Below, one piece after another: positions 43,007 to 50,929 of a stretch of DNA of 50,929 nucleotides. Every line of letters starts with the position of its first letter. The first letter of the stretch is position 1. The notes beneath the pieces were generated by a model that saw only the letters and a list, made by a program, of their open reading frames with translations, made no database searches and was not told where the DNA came from. Position numbers and translations under genes: made by a program. The DNA is from an uncultured Lachnospiraceae bacterium (GTDB lineage: Bacteria > Bacillota > Clostridia > Lachnospirales > Lachnospiraceae). The stretch covers positions 1-50,929 of the forward strand of contig CAMUYA010000024.1 in the NCBI GenBank assembly GCA_947164865.1, given 5' to 3'.

Positions 43007-45304
43007 CTAGTGTCCTGATGTATCCCCGCTCTGGGAGGTGGTGAGATTTCCGTTTACGGGCACATCTTCTCCCATGGATTCATTGTCTTCCGTGGCGAGC
43101 TCTCCGGTAGCCGCATCGTATTTTTCGCCGGTATCGGGATCTATGCGATACCCTGTTGCGGGATCAACGGGATATGTCATCCACTTGGGATAAATATTAG
43201 CGCTCTCCCCGGTGGGATCGACAATGGTTCCCTCCGTGATATATTCCTCTTCCTGTTCTTCCTCGCCCTGCTCGGAAGATTCGGCATATTTATAGGTGTT
43301 TTCCAGTTTCTTTTCTTCCAGCTCCTTTATCTCTGCATCGGACAGTTCCTCTGTCATGTATATTCCGAGATAAGGAAGCACTTCCGTGAGAACATTTCTC
43401 ACGATCTTTGTGGCAAATTTCGCATCGTCCTGCTTTGCCGCATTCGGTCTGTCTACCACCACATAGATGGCAATCTGCGGATTATCGGCCGGTGCATATC
43501 CCATAAATGAAACAACATACTCTTTGTTTCCTCTGGGAAGGGTCTCCGCAGTACCGGTCTTTCCTCCTATGGCATATCCCGCAGGTCTTGCGGTTTTACC
43601 GGTTCTTCTGTCGCCGCCCTCTTCCATTACCACGGCACGTGTGTATTCCCTGATCTTTTCCGAGGTAGATTCAGATACAGTGGTCTTTAGCTCGCGGGGC
43701 TCAATATTCTCGATGGTGGCTCCCGAAGCGTTGGTTATCTTTGATACCATGTGGGGCTCATAATAATGCCCGCCGTTTATCAGAGAACAGAATCCCGTTA
43801 TCATCTGTATCATTGTAGCGTTGAAGTTCTGTCCGAATGTGTTGGTGGCCAGGTCGGAGGGAAGCATATCTTTGGATTCGTACACAAGGCTTGCAGTCCT
43901 GGACTCTCCCGCGAGGTCTATATTGGTCTTGAGACCAAAGTTGAAATTCCTCTGGAACCTGCAGAATCTGTCACGTCCCATCGCCTGACCGATCTTCATC
44001 AGAGCCACGTTGCAGGACCATGCAATGGAATCCTTTACACTCACTGCACCGTCACCGCCCGCTGCATAGTTGTGGCACTTTATCTTGTGGCCTCCCACTT
44101 CCATGAATCCGTTGCAGGTGTATACCTCATCACCGGTTATGGCGCCGCATTCCAGCGCTGCAGCCACAGTAAAAGGCTTTGCCGTGGAACCGGGCTCATA
44201 CGTATTTGAAATGCAGTAGTTTTTCCACAGTGAAGAAAAGTTTACGTTGAGCTGTTCCTCGTTCAGAGTGGAAAGAAACTCCTGATTGATCACCTGCTTG
44301 GTGGTCTCGTATTCGTAGTATCCGGCAGGGTTGGTGTACTGTTCGATGTACTGCGTACCGATAAGCGGGCCGGCATTCTTGTAATCGTTCGGATCATAAT
44401 CGGGGTAATTGGCCATAGCGAGGATCTCGCCGCTGTTTACATCCATGATGATGCATCCGATATTTTCCGCTCCGTTCCCCTCTCTTACATTTCCGGCGTA
44501 TTCTTCGTTGAATTCGCGCAGATACTTTTCCACTATGCTCTGCACGTTCGCGTCGATGGTGGAATGAAGAGTGTATCCGTCAACCGCGGGCTTTACTGTT
44601 CTTTCCAGCGTATCGTCGTCATTCTGATATCCGTATTCGCGGCCGTTTGTACCCGTAAGGATGTCGTCATAGTACTCCTCAAGACCATACTGTCCCTCGG
44701 CGTTAGAGTTCTTTCTTGTAAATCCGAGTATGGTGGAAGCAAGGTGTCCGTTGGGATATACTCTCTTGTATTCCTCTTCGAAATAGACGCCCTTTATGTA
44801 ATCATTCTCGCTCTGCATTTCGAGGAATTTGCTTATCTCCCCGTAGGAAAGGCGCTTTGCGACCACGTAATACCTGCTGGACTCGTTGTTCATTACGTAG
44901 TATCTGATGGCATCCACATCGAGGATGTCTGAAAAGCACTGCGAAAGCGCTTCGAGGGTTGGCTCAAGATAGCGATGATTCTGATATGTGAGCATGACCG
45001 AAGCATCGATCACCACGTTGTAAACCTTTTCCGATGTGGCAAGGATCGTTCCGTTCTTATCAACGATATCGCCTCTCCTGAAAGGGATCGTAACAGTATC
45101 GTACTGTTGATTCTGCAACACGGCTTTCTGATACTCCGCACCGTGTACTTTGACAATGTAAACCAGTCTTATCGAAAGACCCGCTAAAAGCAAAACAGAA
45201 ACCCCGAACAGAAATGCAAGTTTTGCGCGTCTGTTCTGGGCTCCCGTTAAGCGAGGCCTCTGAGGCTGATCATTCTTTTTCTTAAAGATATCTTTTAATG
45301 CCAT
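43007..45304 (-). CDS. Class B penicillin-binding protein (FtsI/PBP2B, SpoVD-like)
   Basis: This septal transpeptidase cross-links peptidoglycan. The 765-aa protein has a membrane helix (about 28-52), a PBP dimerisation domain, then the transpeptidase motifs S373-TAK, S430-CN and K582-TGT. The C-terminus is an acidic, repetitive tail (about 660-765) with DPATGYRIDPDTGEKYDAATG; no PASTA domain is visible, unlike B. subtilis PBP2B and SpoVD. Position after ftsL supports the vegetative division role. It starts 6 nt after ftsL ends. Its stop TAG is directly followed by the GCGAT lead of E5. Confidence 0.93.
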   Translation of the reverse strand: MALKDIFKKKNDQPQRPRLTGAQNRRAKLAFLFGVSVLLLAGLSIRLVYIVKVHGAEYQKAVLQNQQYDTVTIPFRRGDIVDKNGTILATSEKVYNVVIDASVMLTYQNHRYLEPTLEALSQCFSDILDVDAIRYYVMNNESSRYYVVAKRLSYGEISKFLEMQSENDYIKGVYFEEEYKRVYPNGHLASTILGFTRKNSNAEGQYGLEEYYDDILTGTNGREYGYQNDDDTLERTVKPAVDGYTLHSTIDANVQSIVEKYLREFNEEYAGNVREGNGAENIGCIIMDVNSGEILAMANYPDYDPNDYKNAGPLIGTQYIEQYTNPAGYYEYETTKQVINQEFLSTLNEEQLNVNFSSLWKNYCISNTYEPGSTAKPFTVAAALECGAITGDEVYTCNGFMEVGGHKIKCHNYAAGGDGAVSVKDSIAWSCNVALMKIGQAMGRDRFCRFQRNFNFGLKTNIDLAGESRTASLVYESKDMLPSDLATNTFGQNFNATMIQMITGFCSLINGGHYYEPHMVSKITNASGATIENIEPRELKTTVSESTSEKIREYTRAVVMEEGGDRRTGKTARPAGYAIGGKTGTAETLPRGNKEYVVSFMGYAPADNPQIAIYVVVDRPNAAKQDDAKFATKIVRNVLTEVLPYLGIYMTEELSDAEIKELEEKKLENTYKYAESSEQGEEEQEEEYITEGTIVDPTGESANIYPKWMTYPVDPATGYRIDPDTGEKYDAATGELATEDNESMGEDVPVNGNLTTSQSGDTSGH

Positions 45305-45310
45305 TTTTAC

Positions 45311-45760
45311 TTAATTACCATCCGCTCTGCGCATATAATCGTTTCCGACAGAATCGTAAACAACAACCTGCCCGTCCCCCGCGTAAGTCATGCCGAGCTC
45401 TCCGCGTGCAACTTCTTCGATGTGCTCCAGATCGATGCTGGATGTGACTCTTGTGTAGTGCTCATCATTCTCGGACCTTAAGTTTGTGAGCTTTACCTGC
45501 TTGCTGGCCACGGACCTTGTCTTTTCCGTAAGCTCACTCTGTAACTGTACATAGTTTACTACAGTTATACCAAAAACTACAAATGCAATTCCCGCAAACG
45601 CAAAACCAAGAATGCTGAAAGATGCCTTTCTGCGAGGCCTGCGGGCATGCCTTCTCTCTGTCTCCGGCTCATACTGTCTGCGAGGGTATCCGTAATCTCT
45701 TACTGTATTTCCGTACTGGTACTCCTGTCCGTATGTTCTCTCATGATCTCTCTGTGCCAT
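45311..45760 (-). CDS. ftsL: Cell division protein FtsL-like
   Basis: This is a 149-aa bitopic protein: a basic, Arg/Tyr-rich cytoplasmic N-terminus (about 1-45), one membrane helix (about 48-70, FSILGFAFAGIAFVVFGITVVNYV), then a coiled coil (QLQSELTEKTRSVASKQVKLTNLRSEND). Topology and position between rsmH and the PBP gene identify it as FtsL. Sequence conservation in this family is low, so the call rests mainly on context. Confidence 0.82.
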   Translation of the reverse strand: MAQRDHERTYGQEYQYGNTVRDYGYPRRQYEPETERRHARRPRRKASFSILGFAFAGIAFVVFGITVVNYVQLQSELTEKTRSVASKQVKLTNLRSENDEHYTRVTSSIDLEHIEEVARGELGMTYAGDGQVVVYDSVGNDYMRRADGN

Positions 45761-45807
45761 TCCCTTTACCTTCTCCCTTTTAAATCCGTTTATCCCTGTT
45801 TAATCCC

Positions 45808-46737
45808 TTATATTCTCTCGAACACCCTGAGCTTCGCACTCTTTGACCGGCTGTTTTCGCCAAGTTCTTCTTCCGATGCCGTTATAGGCTTTTTGGTGAT
45901 CACCTTCCCGAGAGGTTTCTTTCCGCACACACATACCGGGAAGTTCGGCGGGCATGTGCAGGGCGATTCGCTCTTTCTGAATGATGCTTTGACCATTCTG
46001 TCTTCCAGTGAATGGAAGGTTATCACACAGAATCTTCCGCCGCTGTTAAGCGCCTCCGTCATTTCGTCCAGTGATTTTTCAAGAGCCTTCAATTCCTGAT
46101 TGCACTCGATCCGCAGTGCCTGGAAAGTCTGTTTCGCCGGATGGCCTTCCGTTCTCATCTTCGCCGGTATCGCTGCGTGGATTATTTCGTCCAGCTGCGA
46201 TGTGGTCTCTATCCTTTTGTCCTTTCGCGCTGCCGCGATGTGTTTTGCTATGTTCTTGGCGAACTTTTCTTCACCGTAATCTCTTATTATCCGGTAAAGC
46301 TCGCTTTCTGAGTAATCGTTTACTATGTCTGCGGCTGTCAGCTCCTGTCTCGTGTCCATCCTCATATCGAGAGGTGCGTCAAATCGGTAGGAAAACCCTC
46401 TCTCTCCTGTATCAAGCTGATAGGAACTCACTCCCAGATCGAGCAGGATGCCGTCAAAGGATGTAACTCCTTTTTCGGAGAGGATCGCCAGAGCGTCGCT
46501 GTAGTTGCTTCTCAAAATTGTATATTTACCGCTATACGGCTTTAATCTTTCACTTGCCGCCTCTATTGCGGCTTCGTCCCTGTCCACTCCATAGAGATGC
46601 CCGGTGGTGAGCCTTTTGCAGATCTCGCTCGAGTGGCCGGCCCCGCCGAGGGTGCCGTCTAAGTATATTCCGTCAGGTTTTATCCTGAGCATTTCTATGG
46701 TTTCGCCGAGCATTACGGAATAATGATTGAATTCCAT
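45808..46737 (-). CDS. rsmH: 16S rRNA m4C1402 methyltransferase RsmH
   Basis: RsmH (MraW) methylates N4 of C1402 in 16S rRNA. The 309-aa product has [32 protein letters not shown] (SAM-binding start), [33 protein letters not shown] and the C-terminal [10 protein letters not shown]. It follows mraZ by 20 nt. Confidence 0.97.
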   Translation of the reverse strand: MEFNHYSVMLGETIEMLRIKPDGIYLDGTLGGAGHSSEICKRLTTGHLYGVDRDEAAIEAASERLKPYSGKYTILRSNYSDALAILSEKGVTSFDGILLDLGVSSYQLDTGERGFSYRFDAPLDMRMDTRQELTAADIVNDYSESELYRIIRDYGEEKFAKNIAKHIAAARKDKRIETTSQLDEIIHAAIPAKMRTEGHPAKQTFQALRIECNQELKALEKSLDEMTEALNSGGRFCVITFHSLEDRMVKASFRKSESPCTCPPNFPVCVCGKKPLGKVITKKPITASEEELGENSRSKSAKLRVFERI

Positions 46738-46757
46738 ATTATCCTTCCGCGCCTTTA

Positions 46758-47198
46758 TCAGATCTGGATGCCCATGTCAAAAAGATTCTTGATAGCTTCC
46801 TTCGGGCTTGCCTTGCCTTCTCTTGCGTTCCAGCTGGCAGTATCCCATATCTCCGCTTTTCCGTCCGTGGTTCCCACAATGGTCACATCCTTGGTGAGTC
46901 CGGCGTATTCCTGAAGATTGGCCGGTACAAGGATCCTCCCGTGGGCATCGACCTCCACATAAGCCGAACCGGAACCGAAGAATCTTTTTACTTCTCTTGC
47001 GTTATCGTTAAATGTGGGAAGTGTATTCAGTTTGGCCTGGAATGCACTCCATTCCTCCTCGGAATATACAACGAGGCAGGGATCGATCCCTTTTGAGATC
47101 ACGAAGCTGTCACCGAGCACTGTCCTGAATTTGGAAGGGACGCTGAGGCGGCCTTTGGCATCGATTGTGTGATTGTATTCTCCGATGAGTCCGGCCAC
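46758..47198 (-). CDS. mraZ: Transcriptional regulator MraZ
   Basis: MraZ is an AbrB-like regulator of the division cluster. The 146-aa length is standard, with two SpoVT-AbrB repeats: [20 protein letters not shown] near the N-terminus and [21 protein letters not shown] in the second half. The start is GTG at 47198, preceded by AGGAG at 7-nt spacing. TGGGA repeats upstream are its likely operator. Confidence 0.97.
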   Translation of the reverse strand: MAGLIGEYNHTIDAKGRLSVPSKFRTVLGDSFVISKGIDPCLVVYSEEEWSAFQAKLNTLPTFNDNAREVKRFFGSGSAYVEVDAHGRILVPANLQEYAGLTKDVTIVGTTDGKAEIWDTASWNAREGKASPKEAIKNLFDMGIQI

Positions 47199-47243
47199 GC
47201 CTCTGCTCCTTTCCTTTTATCTCACATCAGAAGGTCTGTTTCA

Positions 47244-47279
47244 TCCCACTTTATGGGGTATATATCCCACTTCATCCCA
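47244..47279 (-). promoter_or_regulatory. MraZ-binding TGGGA repeats
   Basis: On the minus strand TGGGA occurs at 47275-47279, 47265-47269 and 47244-47248, in roughly 10-bp phase. The expected box between (47254-47258) is present but inverted (TGGGG on the plus strand). The array lies between the promoter and the mraZ start. Confidence 0.7.
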
Positions 47280-47290
47280 CTCACAAGCAA

Positions 47291-47319
47291 AATTCTACAT
47301 TAAATTACTATATAATGCA
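47291..47319 (-). promoter_or_regulatory. Sigma-A promoter for the division cluster
   Basis: TTGCAT (47314-47319), 17-nt spacer, TAGAAT (47291-47296). An overlapping TTGAAA-N17-TAATTT lies slightly upstream. Either would place transcription start just before the MraZ boxes. Confidence 0.55.
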
Positions 47320-47383
47320 ATAGTTTTCAACGGTTTTTTTAACTTTTCTTAATAATTTGTTTGGGTAAAAATAGACAAAAAAT

Positions 47384-47418
47384 AAGACAGTAGTTTATTA
47401 GCTACTGTCTTTTTTAGA
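47384..47418. terminator. Intrinsic terminator after lgt (bidirectional)
   Basis: A 10-bp stem AAGACAGTAG/CTACTGTCTT with an 8-nt loop has A/T-tracts on both sides. In transcript sense it lies about 100 nt past the lgt stop. Confidence 0.8.
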
Positions 47419-47513
47419 CAAAAAATACAAGATTTTGGTGATGTTTTTACGTCGTATCCATATATTGTGGTCCGAAGTGGGACATCCTCTTAAGGTATTT
47501 CTTAAGGATCAGC

Positions 47514-48515
47514 TTAAGATTCTTCTGTAGGCTCTTCCTTGGACTCATCTGTAGGCTCTTCCTTGGACTCATCTGTGGGCTCTTCCTTGGATTCCTCTTT
47601 AGACGCCTCTTTGGAGTTCTCCGCAGGAGCAGCATTCCCGACTTTGAGAATCTCCGGAAGCTTATCCTTTGAAATGAGTATCCTGCACACGACCTCTCCC
47701 ACAACGGCAACTGTTATGAGAACAATGGCAACAACCTGTGAAACCGGGATCTGCGTTCCGGTGATATAAAGCTGATCGGTGCGTATTCCTTCTATAATAA
47801 AGCGTATCACTCCGTACCCTGCGAAATACCAGAGACACATCTCTCCGTTAAATGACCTTTTTTTCCGGAATAACATCAGCAAGCCAAACAATGCGAGATT
47901 GCACACGCTCTCATAAAAGAAAGTGGGATGCACCTGCACGAAGTTTTCTCCTTCGGCCACATGAGCCATAAGCTCGGGTTTTTTATCAGCCTCGCGGATT
48001 GCATCAAGAGGAAGCCTCATGGCAAACAGGCTGGCTGTATACTTTCCAAACACCTCTCTGTTAAAGAAATTGCCCCAGCGCCCTATGGCCTGCCCGAGTA
48101 TCAGAGCCGGCATAGCAGCGTCGGCAAGCACAAATCCGTTGAGCTTTTTTCTTTTTGTGAAGATAAACGCTGTCAGGAAGGCACCTATGACACCACCGTA
48201 GATTGCGATGCCGCCCTCCCATATCTTAAAGATGTCCAGAGGGCTGTCTTTGTAATACTCCCATGAGAATATAACATAATAGATCCTGGCGCCGATAAGG
48301 CCCCCGATTATAACCCTTATGGCAAAATCCCAGAAGTCATTTTCCTTCTGGCCGAATTCCTTAGCCACATTGGAAGCCACCATCAGGCCCAGCACCATAC
48401 CCAGCGCAAAAGTCATTCCGTAAAGCGCTATGGTGATCGGTCCGATATGAAAAGACTTCGGAACATTTTGCAGATAGATCCCCAGATTGGGGAATGATAT
48501 ATCGGTTGCGTTCAT
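47514..48515 (-). CDS. lgt: Prolipoprotein diacylglyceryl transferase Lgt
   Basis: Lgt attaches diacylglycerol to the lipobox Cys of prolipoproteins in the membrane. The 333-aa protein has about seven membrane segments and the signature LILGQAIGRWGNFFNREVFG. HPTFFYESVCNL and the C-terminal GVIRFIIEGIRTDQLYI are also typical. After the last membrane helix there is an extra acidic tail of about 45 aa with repeated KEEPTDES units, which most relatives lack. It follows ychF by 15 nt. Confidence 0.96.
   Translation of the reverse strand: MNATDISFPNLGIYLQNVPKSFHIGPITIALYGMTFALGMVLGLMVASNVAKEFGQKENDFWDFAIRVIIGGLIGARIYYVIFSWEYYKDSPLDIFKIWEGGIAIYGGVIGAFLTAFIFTKRKKLNGFVLADAAMPALILGQAIGRWGNFFNREVFGKYTASLFAMRLPLDAIREADKKPELMAHVAEGENFVQVHPTFFYESVCNLALFGLLMLFRKKRSFNGEMCLWYFAGYGVIRFIIEGIRTDQLYITGTQIPVSQVVAIVLITVAVVGEVVCRILISKDKLPEILKVGNAAPAENSKEASKEESKEEPTDESKEEPTDESKEEPTEES
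47518..47592 (-). repeat. 24-bp tandem repeat encoding the Lgt tail
   Basis: About three imperfect copies of a unit reading CTCATCTGTAGGCTCTTCCT on the plus strand encode KEEPTDES repeats. The unit is a multiple of three. Confidence 0.8.
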
Positions 48516-48530
48516 TTTAAGCTAATCTCC

Positions 48531-49628
48531 CTACACATTAAATCTGAAAAGAATTACATCGCCATCCTTGACAACGTAGTCTTTTCCTTCTATTCCGACA
48601 AGTCCTTTTTCTCTTGCCGCAGCCAGAGAGCCCAGCTCGAGCAGATCCTTATAATTTACGACTTCTGCCTTTATAAAACCTCTCTCAAAGTCGGTATGTA
48701 TCTTTCCCGCAGCCTGTGGAGCCTTGGTTCCTACTTTAATGGTCCACGCACGGCACTCATCCTCACCGGCGGTAAGAAAGCTCATAAGCCCCAGCAGCTT
48801 ATAGCTTGCCGCGATCAGCTTGTCAAGTCCCGACTCCTTCACTCCGAGTGCATCAAGGAACTCTGCCTTCTCATCATCATCGAGCTCGGATATCTCTTCC
48901 TCCACCTTTGCGCTGATGACAAACACTCCGCTTCCCTCTTTCTCGGCAAACTCACGCACCTTTCTCACCATCTCGTTGGATGCCCCGTCATCAGCGAGAT
49001 CATCCTCCGCCACATTCGCAGCATAGATCACCGGCTTGGCTGTAAGGAGGTTGATCTCCTTCATATATCCCTGCTCATCTTCATCATCCACAGTGACCGT
49101 TCTGGCCGGTTTCCCGCTTTCAAGCACTTCCTTCATCTTTTCGAGGAATGCCTGCTCCTTGGCTGCGGCTTTGTCCATCCTGGCGGTCTTGATGACCTTT
49201 GCCAGCCTTCTTTCCAGCACTTCAAGATCCGCAAATATAAGCTCAAGATTGATCACTTCAATATCGCGGATGGGATCGACGCTTCCGTCAACATGAATGA
49301 CATTTGAATCCTCAAAGCATCTTACCACATGCACTATCGCGTCGGTCTCCCTGATATTTGCCAGGAACTGGTTTCCGAGGCCTTCCCCTTTGGAGGCTCC
49401 CTTTACGAGCCCCGCTATATCAACAAACTCTATAACTGCGGGAGTAACCTTCTTGGTGTGGTAGAGCTCTCCGAGTTTTTCGAGTCTCTCATCCGGCACG
49501 GGAACCACTCCGACGTTGGGGTCGATGGTACAGAACGGGAAATTCGCCGCCTGCGCGCCCGCTTTGGTAAGTGAATTAAAAAGGGTGCTCTTCCCAACAT
49601 TCGGAAGTCCGCAAATGCCTAGTTTCAT
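48531..49628 (-). CDS. ychF: Ribosome-associated GTPase/ATPase YchF
   Basis: YchF is an Obg-family P-loop protein that prefers ATP and binds ribosomes. The 365-aa product has the P-loop [20 protein letters not shown], the switch region [21 protein letters not shown], the coiled-coil insert, and the C-terminal TGS domain ([29 protein letters not shown]). The ATG follows AGGAGG at 49641-49646, and its leader can form two mutually exclusive hairpins. Confidence 0.97.
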   Translation of the reverse strand: MKLGICGLPNVGKSTLFNSLTKAGAQAANFPFCTIDPNVGVVPVPDERLEKLGELYHTKKVTPAVIEFVDIAGLVKGASKGEGLGNQFLANIRETDAIVHVVRCFEDSNVIHVDGSVDPIRDIEVINLELIFADLEVLERRLAKVIKTARMDKAAAKEQAFLEKMKEVLESGKPARTVTVDDEDEQGYMKEINLLTAKPVIYAANVAEDDLADDGASNEMVRKVREFAEKEGSGVFVISAKVEEEISELDDDEKAEFLDALGVKESGLDKLIAASYKLLGLMSFLTAGEDECRAWTIKVGTKAPQAAGKIHTDFERGFIKAEVVNYKDLLELGSLAAAREKGLVGIEGKDYVVKDGDVILFRFNV

Positions 49629-50015
49629 ATATTTTTTAACCTCCTGAAGCCCTTATTTTATAAGGGTTTGCAAGACCCTTACTTTTTTAGGTGCTACAAT
49701 TAGTGCTGCACTTATCAGATTCCGATTCCTCAAAAAAGCATGGTTTTTGCGTTTTTCGAGCCAAAAAATCGGTTATATATCACCTAAACTTGGAGATTAT
49801 ACTATAAAAACGGGTAAAAATCAATCCAAAATACAGAAAAAGTGCAATCGTTACCAGAACTCTATTACTAAAAGATGAAATATTATACGATGCCGATTTA
49901 TCCCAGACAGAAAAACGGCAGTCTGCCATATATCACATTTAGGACTGTTTTTGAACAAAAGAATAATGGGTAGCCACGCACAAAACGCAGCTACCCGCCT
50001 CTTCAAGTCACTTGG
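49629..50015 (-). other. ychF leader and MATE-ychF intergenic region
   Basis: No gene is visible in this 387-bp AT-rich stretch. It holds the MATE terminator at its right end and a hairpin pair next to ychF: AAGGGT/ACCCTT (49663-49681) and CCCTTAT/ATAAGGG (49651-49667), which share bases and so exclude each other. No riboswitch class is recognised. Confidence 0.45.
49968..49998 (-). terminator. Intrinsic terminator after the second MATE gene
   Basis: GGGTAGCTGCG pairs with CGTGGCTACCC around a TTTTGTG loop (two G-T pairs), followed by ATTATTCTTTT on the minus strand, about 18 nt past the MATE stop. Confidence 0.75.
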
Positions 50016-50929
50016 TTATTTATTCTTTTTTCGCAAAAGAATCATAAATACTCCGCACATCGTGATCTGCAGTATTGTTGAACACGGTGTTGCAAGTCCT
50101 ATGTGGAACAGTGAGACCGGTTCCCACTTGCTCATGGCAAAGGATACCGGTACCCTTACCAGAAATGCACCTATAATGCCCTGTATCATAACAAATCTCG
50201 TATATTCCATTCCGTTGAAAAATCCAATAAAGCAGAACAGGAAACACGTCAGCAGGCAGTCTATGGCATAGGCTTTCAAATAATCCGCTGAGGCAACGAT
50301 AACATCCGGATCATTCGCAAATATATGAGACAGTATGTCTCCATGGAAAAATGACACATAAAACATGGTTATTCCAAAGAGAACCGATACGCCTATCGCA
50401 TACATAAGCCCCTTATATGCCCTGTCTATTTTTCCCGCTCCCCTGTTCTGCGCCACAAAAGCAGACATTGCCTGCATGAAGGCTGCCGGAACAAGCATGA
50501 TGAAGGCACAGACTTTTTCAGCGACTCCCACTCCTGCCGATGCAACAAGCCCCAGCCCGTTCACTATGGCAAGGATCACAAGGAACGATATTCCCACCAG
50601 AAGATCCTGCAGAGCTATCGGCGTACCCAAAACAACGATCTTCGCTATAATATCACCCTTAAGTTTCAGGAAACTCCTGCCAAAATCAAAGGGGAGCTTT
50701 TTTCTGCTTATCAGGAAATATGATATGACAACACTGATAAGCTGTGCGATCACCGTTGCCACCGCTGCACCCGATGCACCCATGCTAAATCCCTTTACAA
50801 GCAATAGATCTCCCGCTATGTTGCATATACAGGCGATCAGTACCGTGATAAGTGGTGTCCTGGAATCGCCAATTCCCCTGAAAATGCTTCCTATCAGGTT
50901 GTATCCTATGATAACGATACTTCCCATTC
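50016..50929 (-). CDS. MATE family efflux transporter (partial, N-terminus beyond window)
   Basis: The 303 visible residues cover the C-terminal two thirds of a MATE transporter. They include IFRGIGDSRTPLITVLIACICNIAGDLLL (end of the first half) and the second-half signature VLGTPIALQDLLVGISFLVILAIVNGLGLVASAGVGVAEKVCAF. The C-terminus is basic (LRKKNK). The frame runs off the right edge, so the start is not seen. It is not a close duplicate of the MATE protein at 28113-29531. Confidence 0.92.
   Translation of the reverse strand, partial: MGSIVIIGYNLIGSIFRGIGDSRTPLITVLIACICNIAGDLLLVKGFSMGASGAAVATVIAQLISVVISYFLISRKKLPFDFGRSFLKLKGDIIAKIVVLGTPIALQDLLVGISFLVILAIVNGLGLVASAGVGVAEKVCAFIMLVPAAFMQAMSAFVAQNRGAGKIDRAYKGLMYAIGVSVLFGITMFYVSFFHGDILSHIFANDPDVIVASADYLKAYAIDCLLTCFLFCFIGFFNGMEYTRFVMIQGIIGAFLVRVPVSFAMSKWEPVSLFHIGLATPCSTILQITMCGVFMILLRKKNK

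Overview
All protein genes in this 51 kb chromosomal window lie on the minus strand, so operons run from high to low coordinates. The gene families suggest a motile, low-to-mid G+C Gram-positive of the Clostridia, most likely a Lachnospiraceae member related to Butyrivibrio, Roseburia or Pseudobutyrivibrio. The evidence is CodY, PolC, a SufCBDSU operon, a Firmicutes-type topA-codY-flgB-fliE-fliF order, a divIB/ftsW division cluster, and sigma-28 promoters of the SigD type. The family assignment is inference from gene content; there is no 16S gene here.

Layout in transcription order, right to left. 50.9-50.0 kb: 3' part of a MATE transporter. 49.6-47.5 kb: ychF and lgt. 47.2-38.0 kb: a compact division cluster (mraZ, rsmH, ftsL, a class B PBP gene, ftsW, divIB/ftsQ, ftsZ), a small unknown gene, nrdR, and a 130-aa unknown gene behind a perfect sigma-28 promoter. 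37.8-29.8 kb: a translationally coupled Fe-S and tRNA-thiolation operon (sufC, sufB, sufD, sufS, sufU, a nifS/iscS-type desulfurase, mnmA, then a PHP phosphatase). 29.8-28.1 kb: a 77-aa protein and a second MATE transporter. 28.0-23.9 kb: a small membrane protein and the glycolytic genes gap, pgk and tpiA. 23.3-16.9 kb: ispG, polC and an unknown gene with an apparent homopolymer frameshift. 16.8-13.6 kb: tRNA-Glu(CTC), topA, codY. 13.3-0.1 kb: the flagellar basal body, export and hook operon (flgB, flgC, fliE, fliF, fliG, fliH, fliI, fliJ, a MotE-like gene, fliK, flgD, a TIGR02530-type gene, flgE).

The most unusual content is in the intergenic DNA. Five full copies and two reduced copies of one structured element (here called the E element, about 105-115 nt) lie between genes. 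In transcript sense each has a short closing stem P1 enclosing hairpins P2 and P3, followed by hairpin P4. The loops are nearly invariant (GTACTTT in P2 and P4, ATGCCYTAR in P3). The stems differ completely between loci but stay self-complementary, and P1 shows compensatory changes. At four loci the element starts on or a few bases after the stop codon of the upstream gene (MotE-like, fliE, PBP, tpiA). A second, larger foldback repeat (159-285 bp) has terminal inverted arms that also change together between copies; one copy carries an E element inside it. I cannot match either family to a named one. They are the best candidates for something undescribed.

Regulatory sites readable from the sequence include an NrdR-box-like site inside a consensus nrdR promoter, a CodY-box-like site upstream of codY, MraZ-type TGGGA repeats before mraZ, two sigma-28 promoters, and several strong intrinsic terminators.
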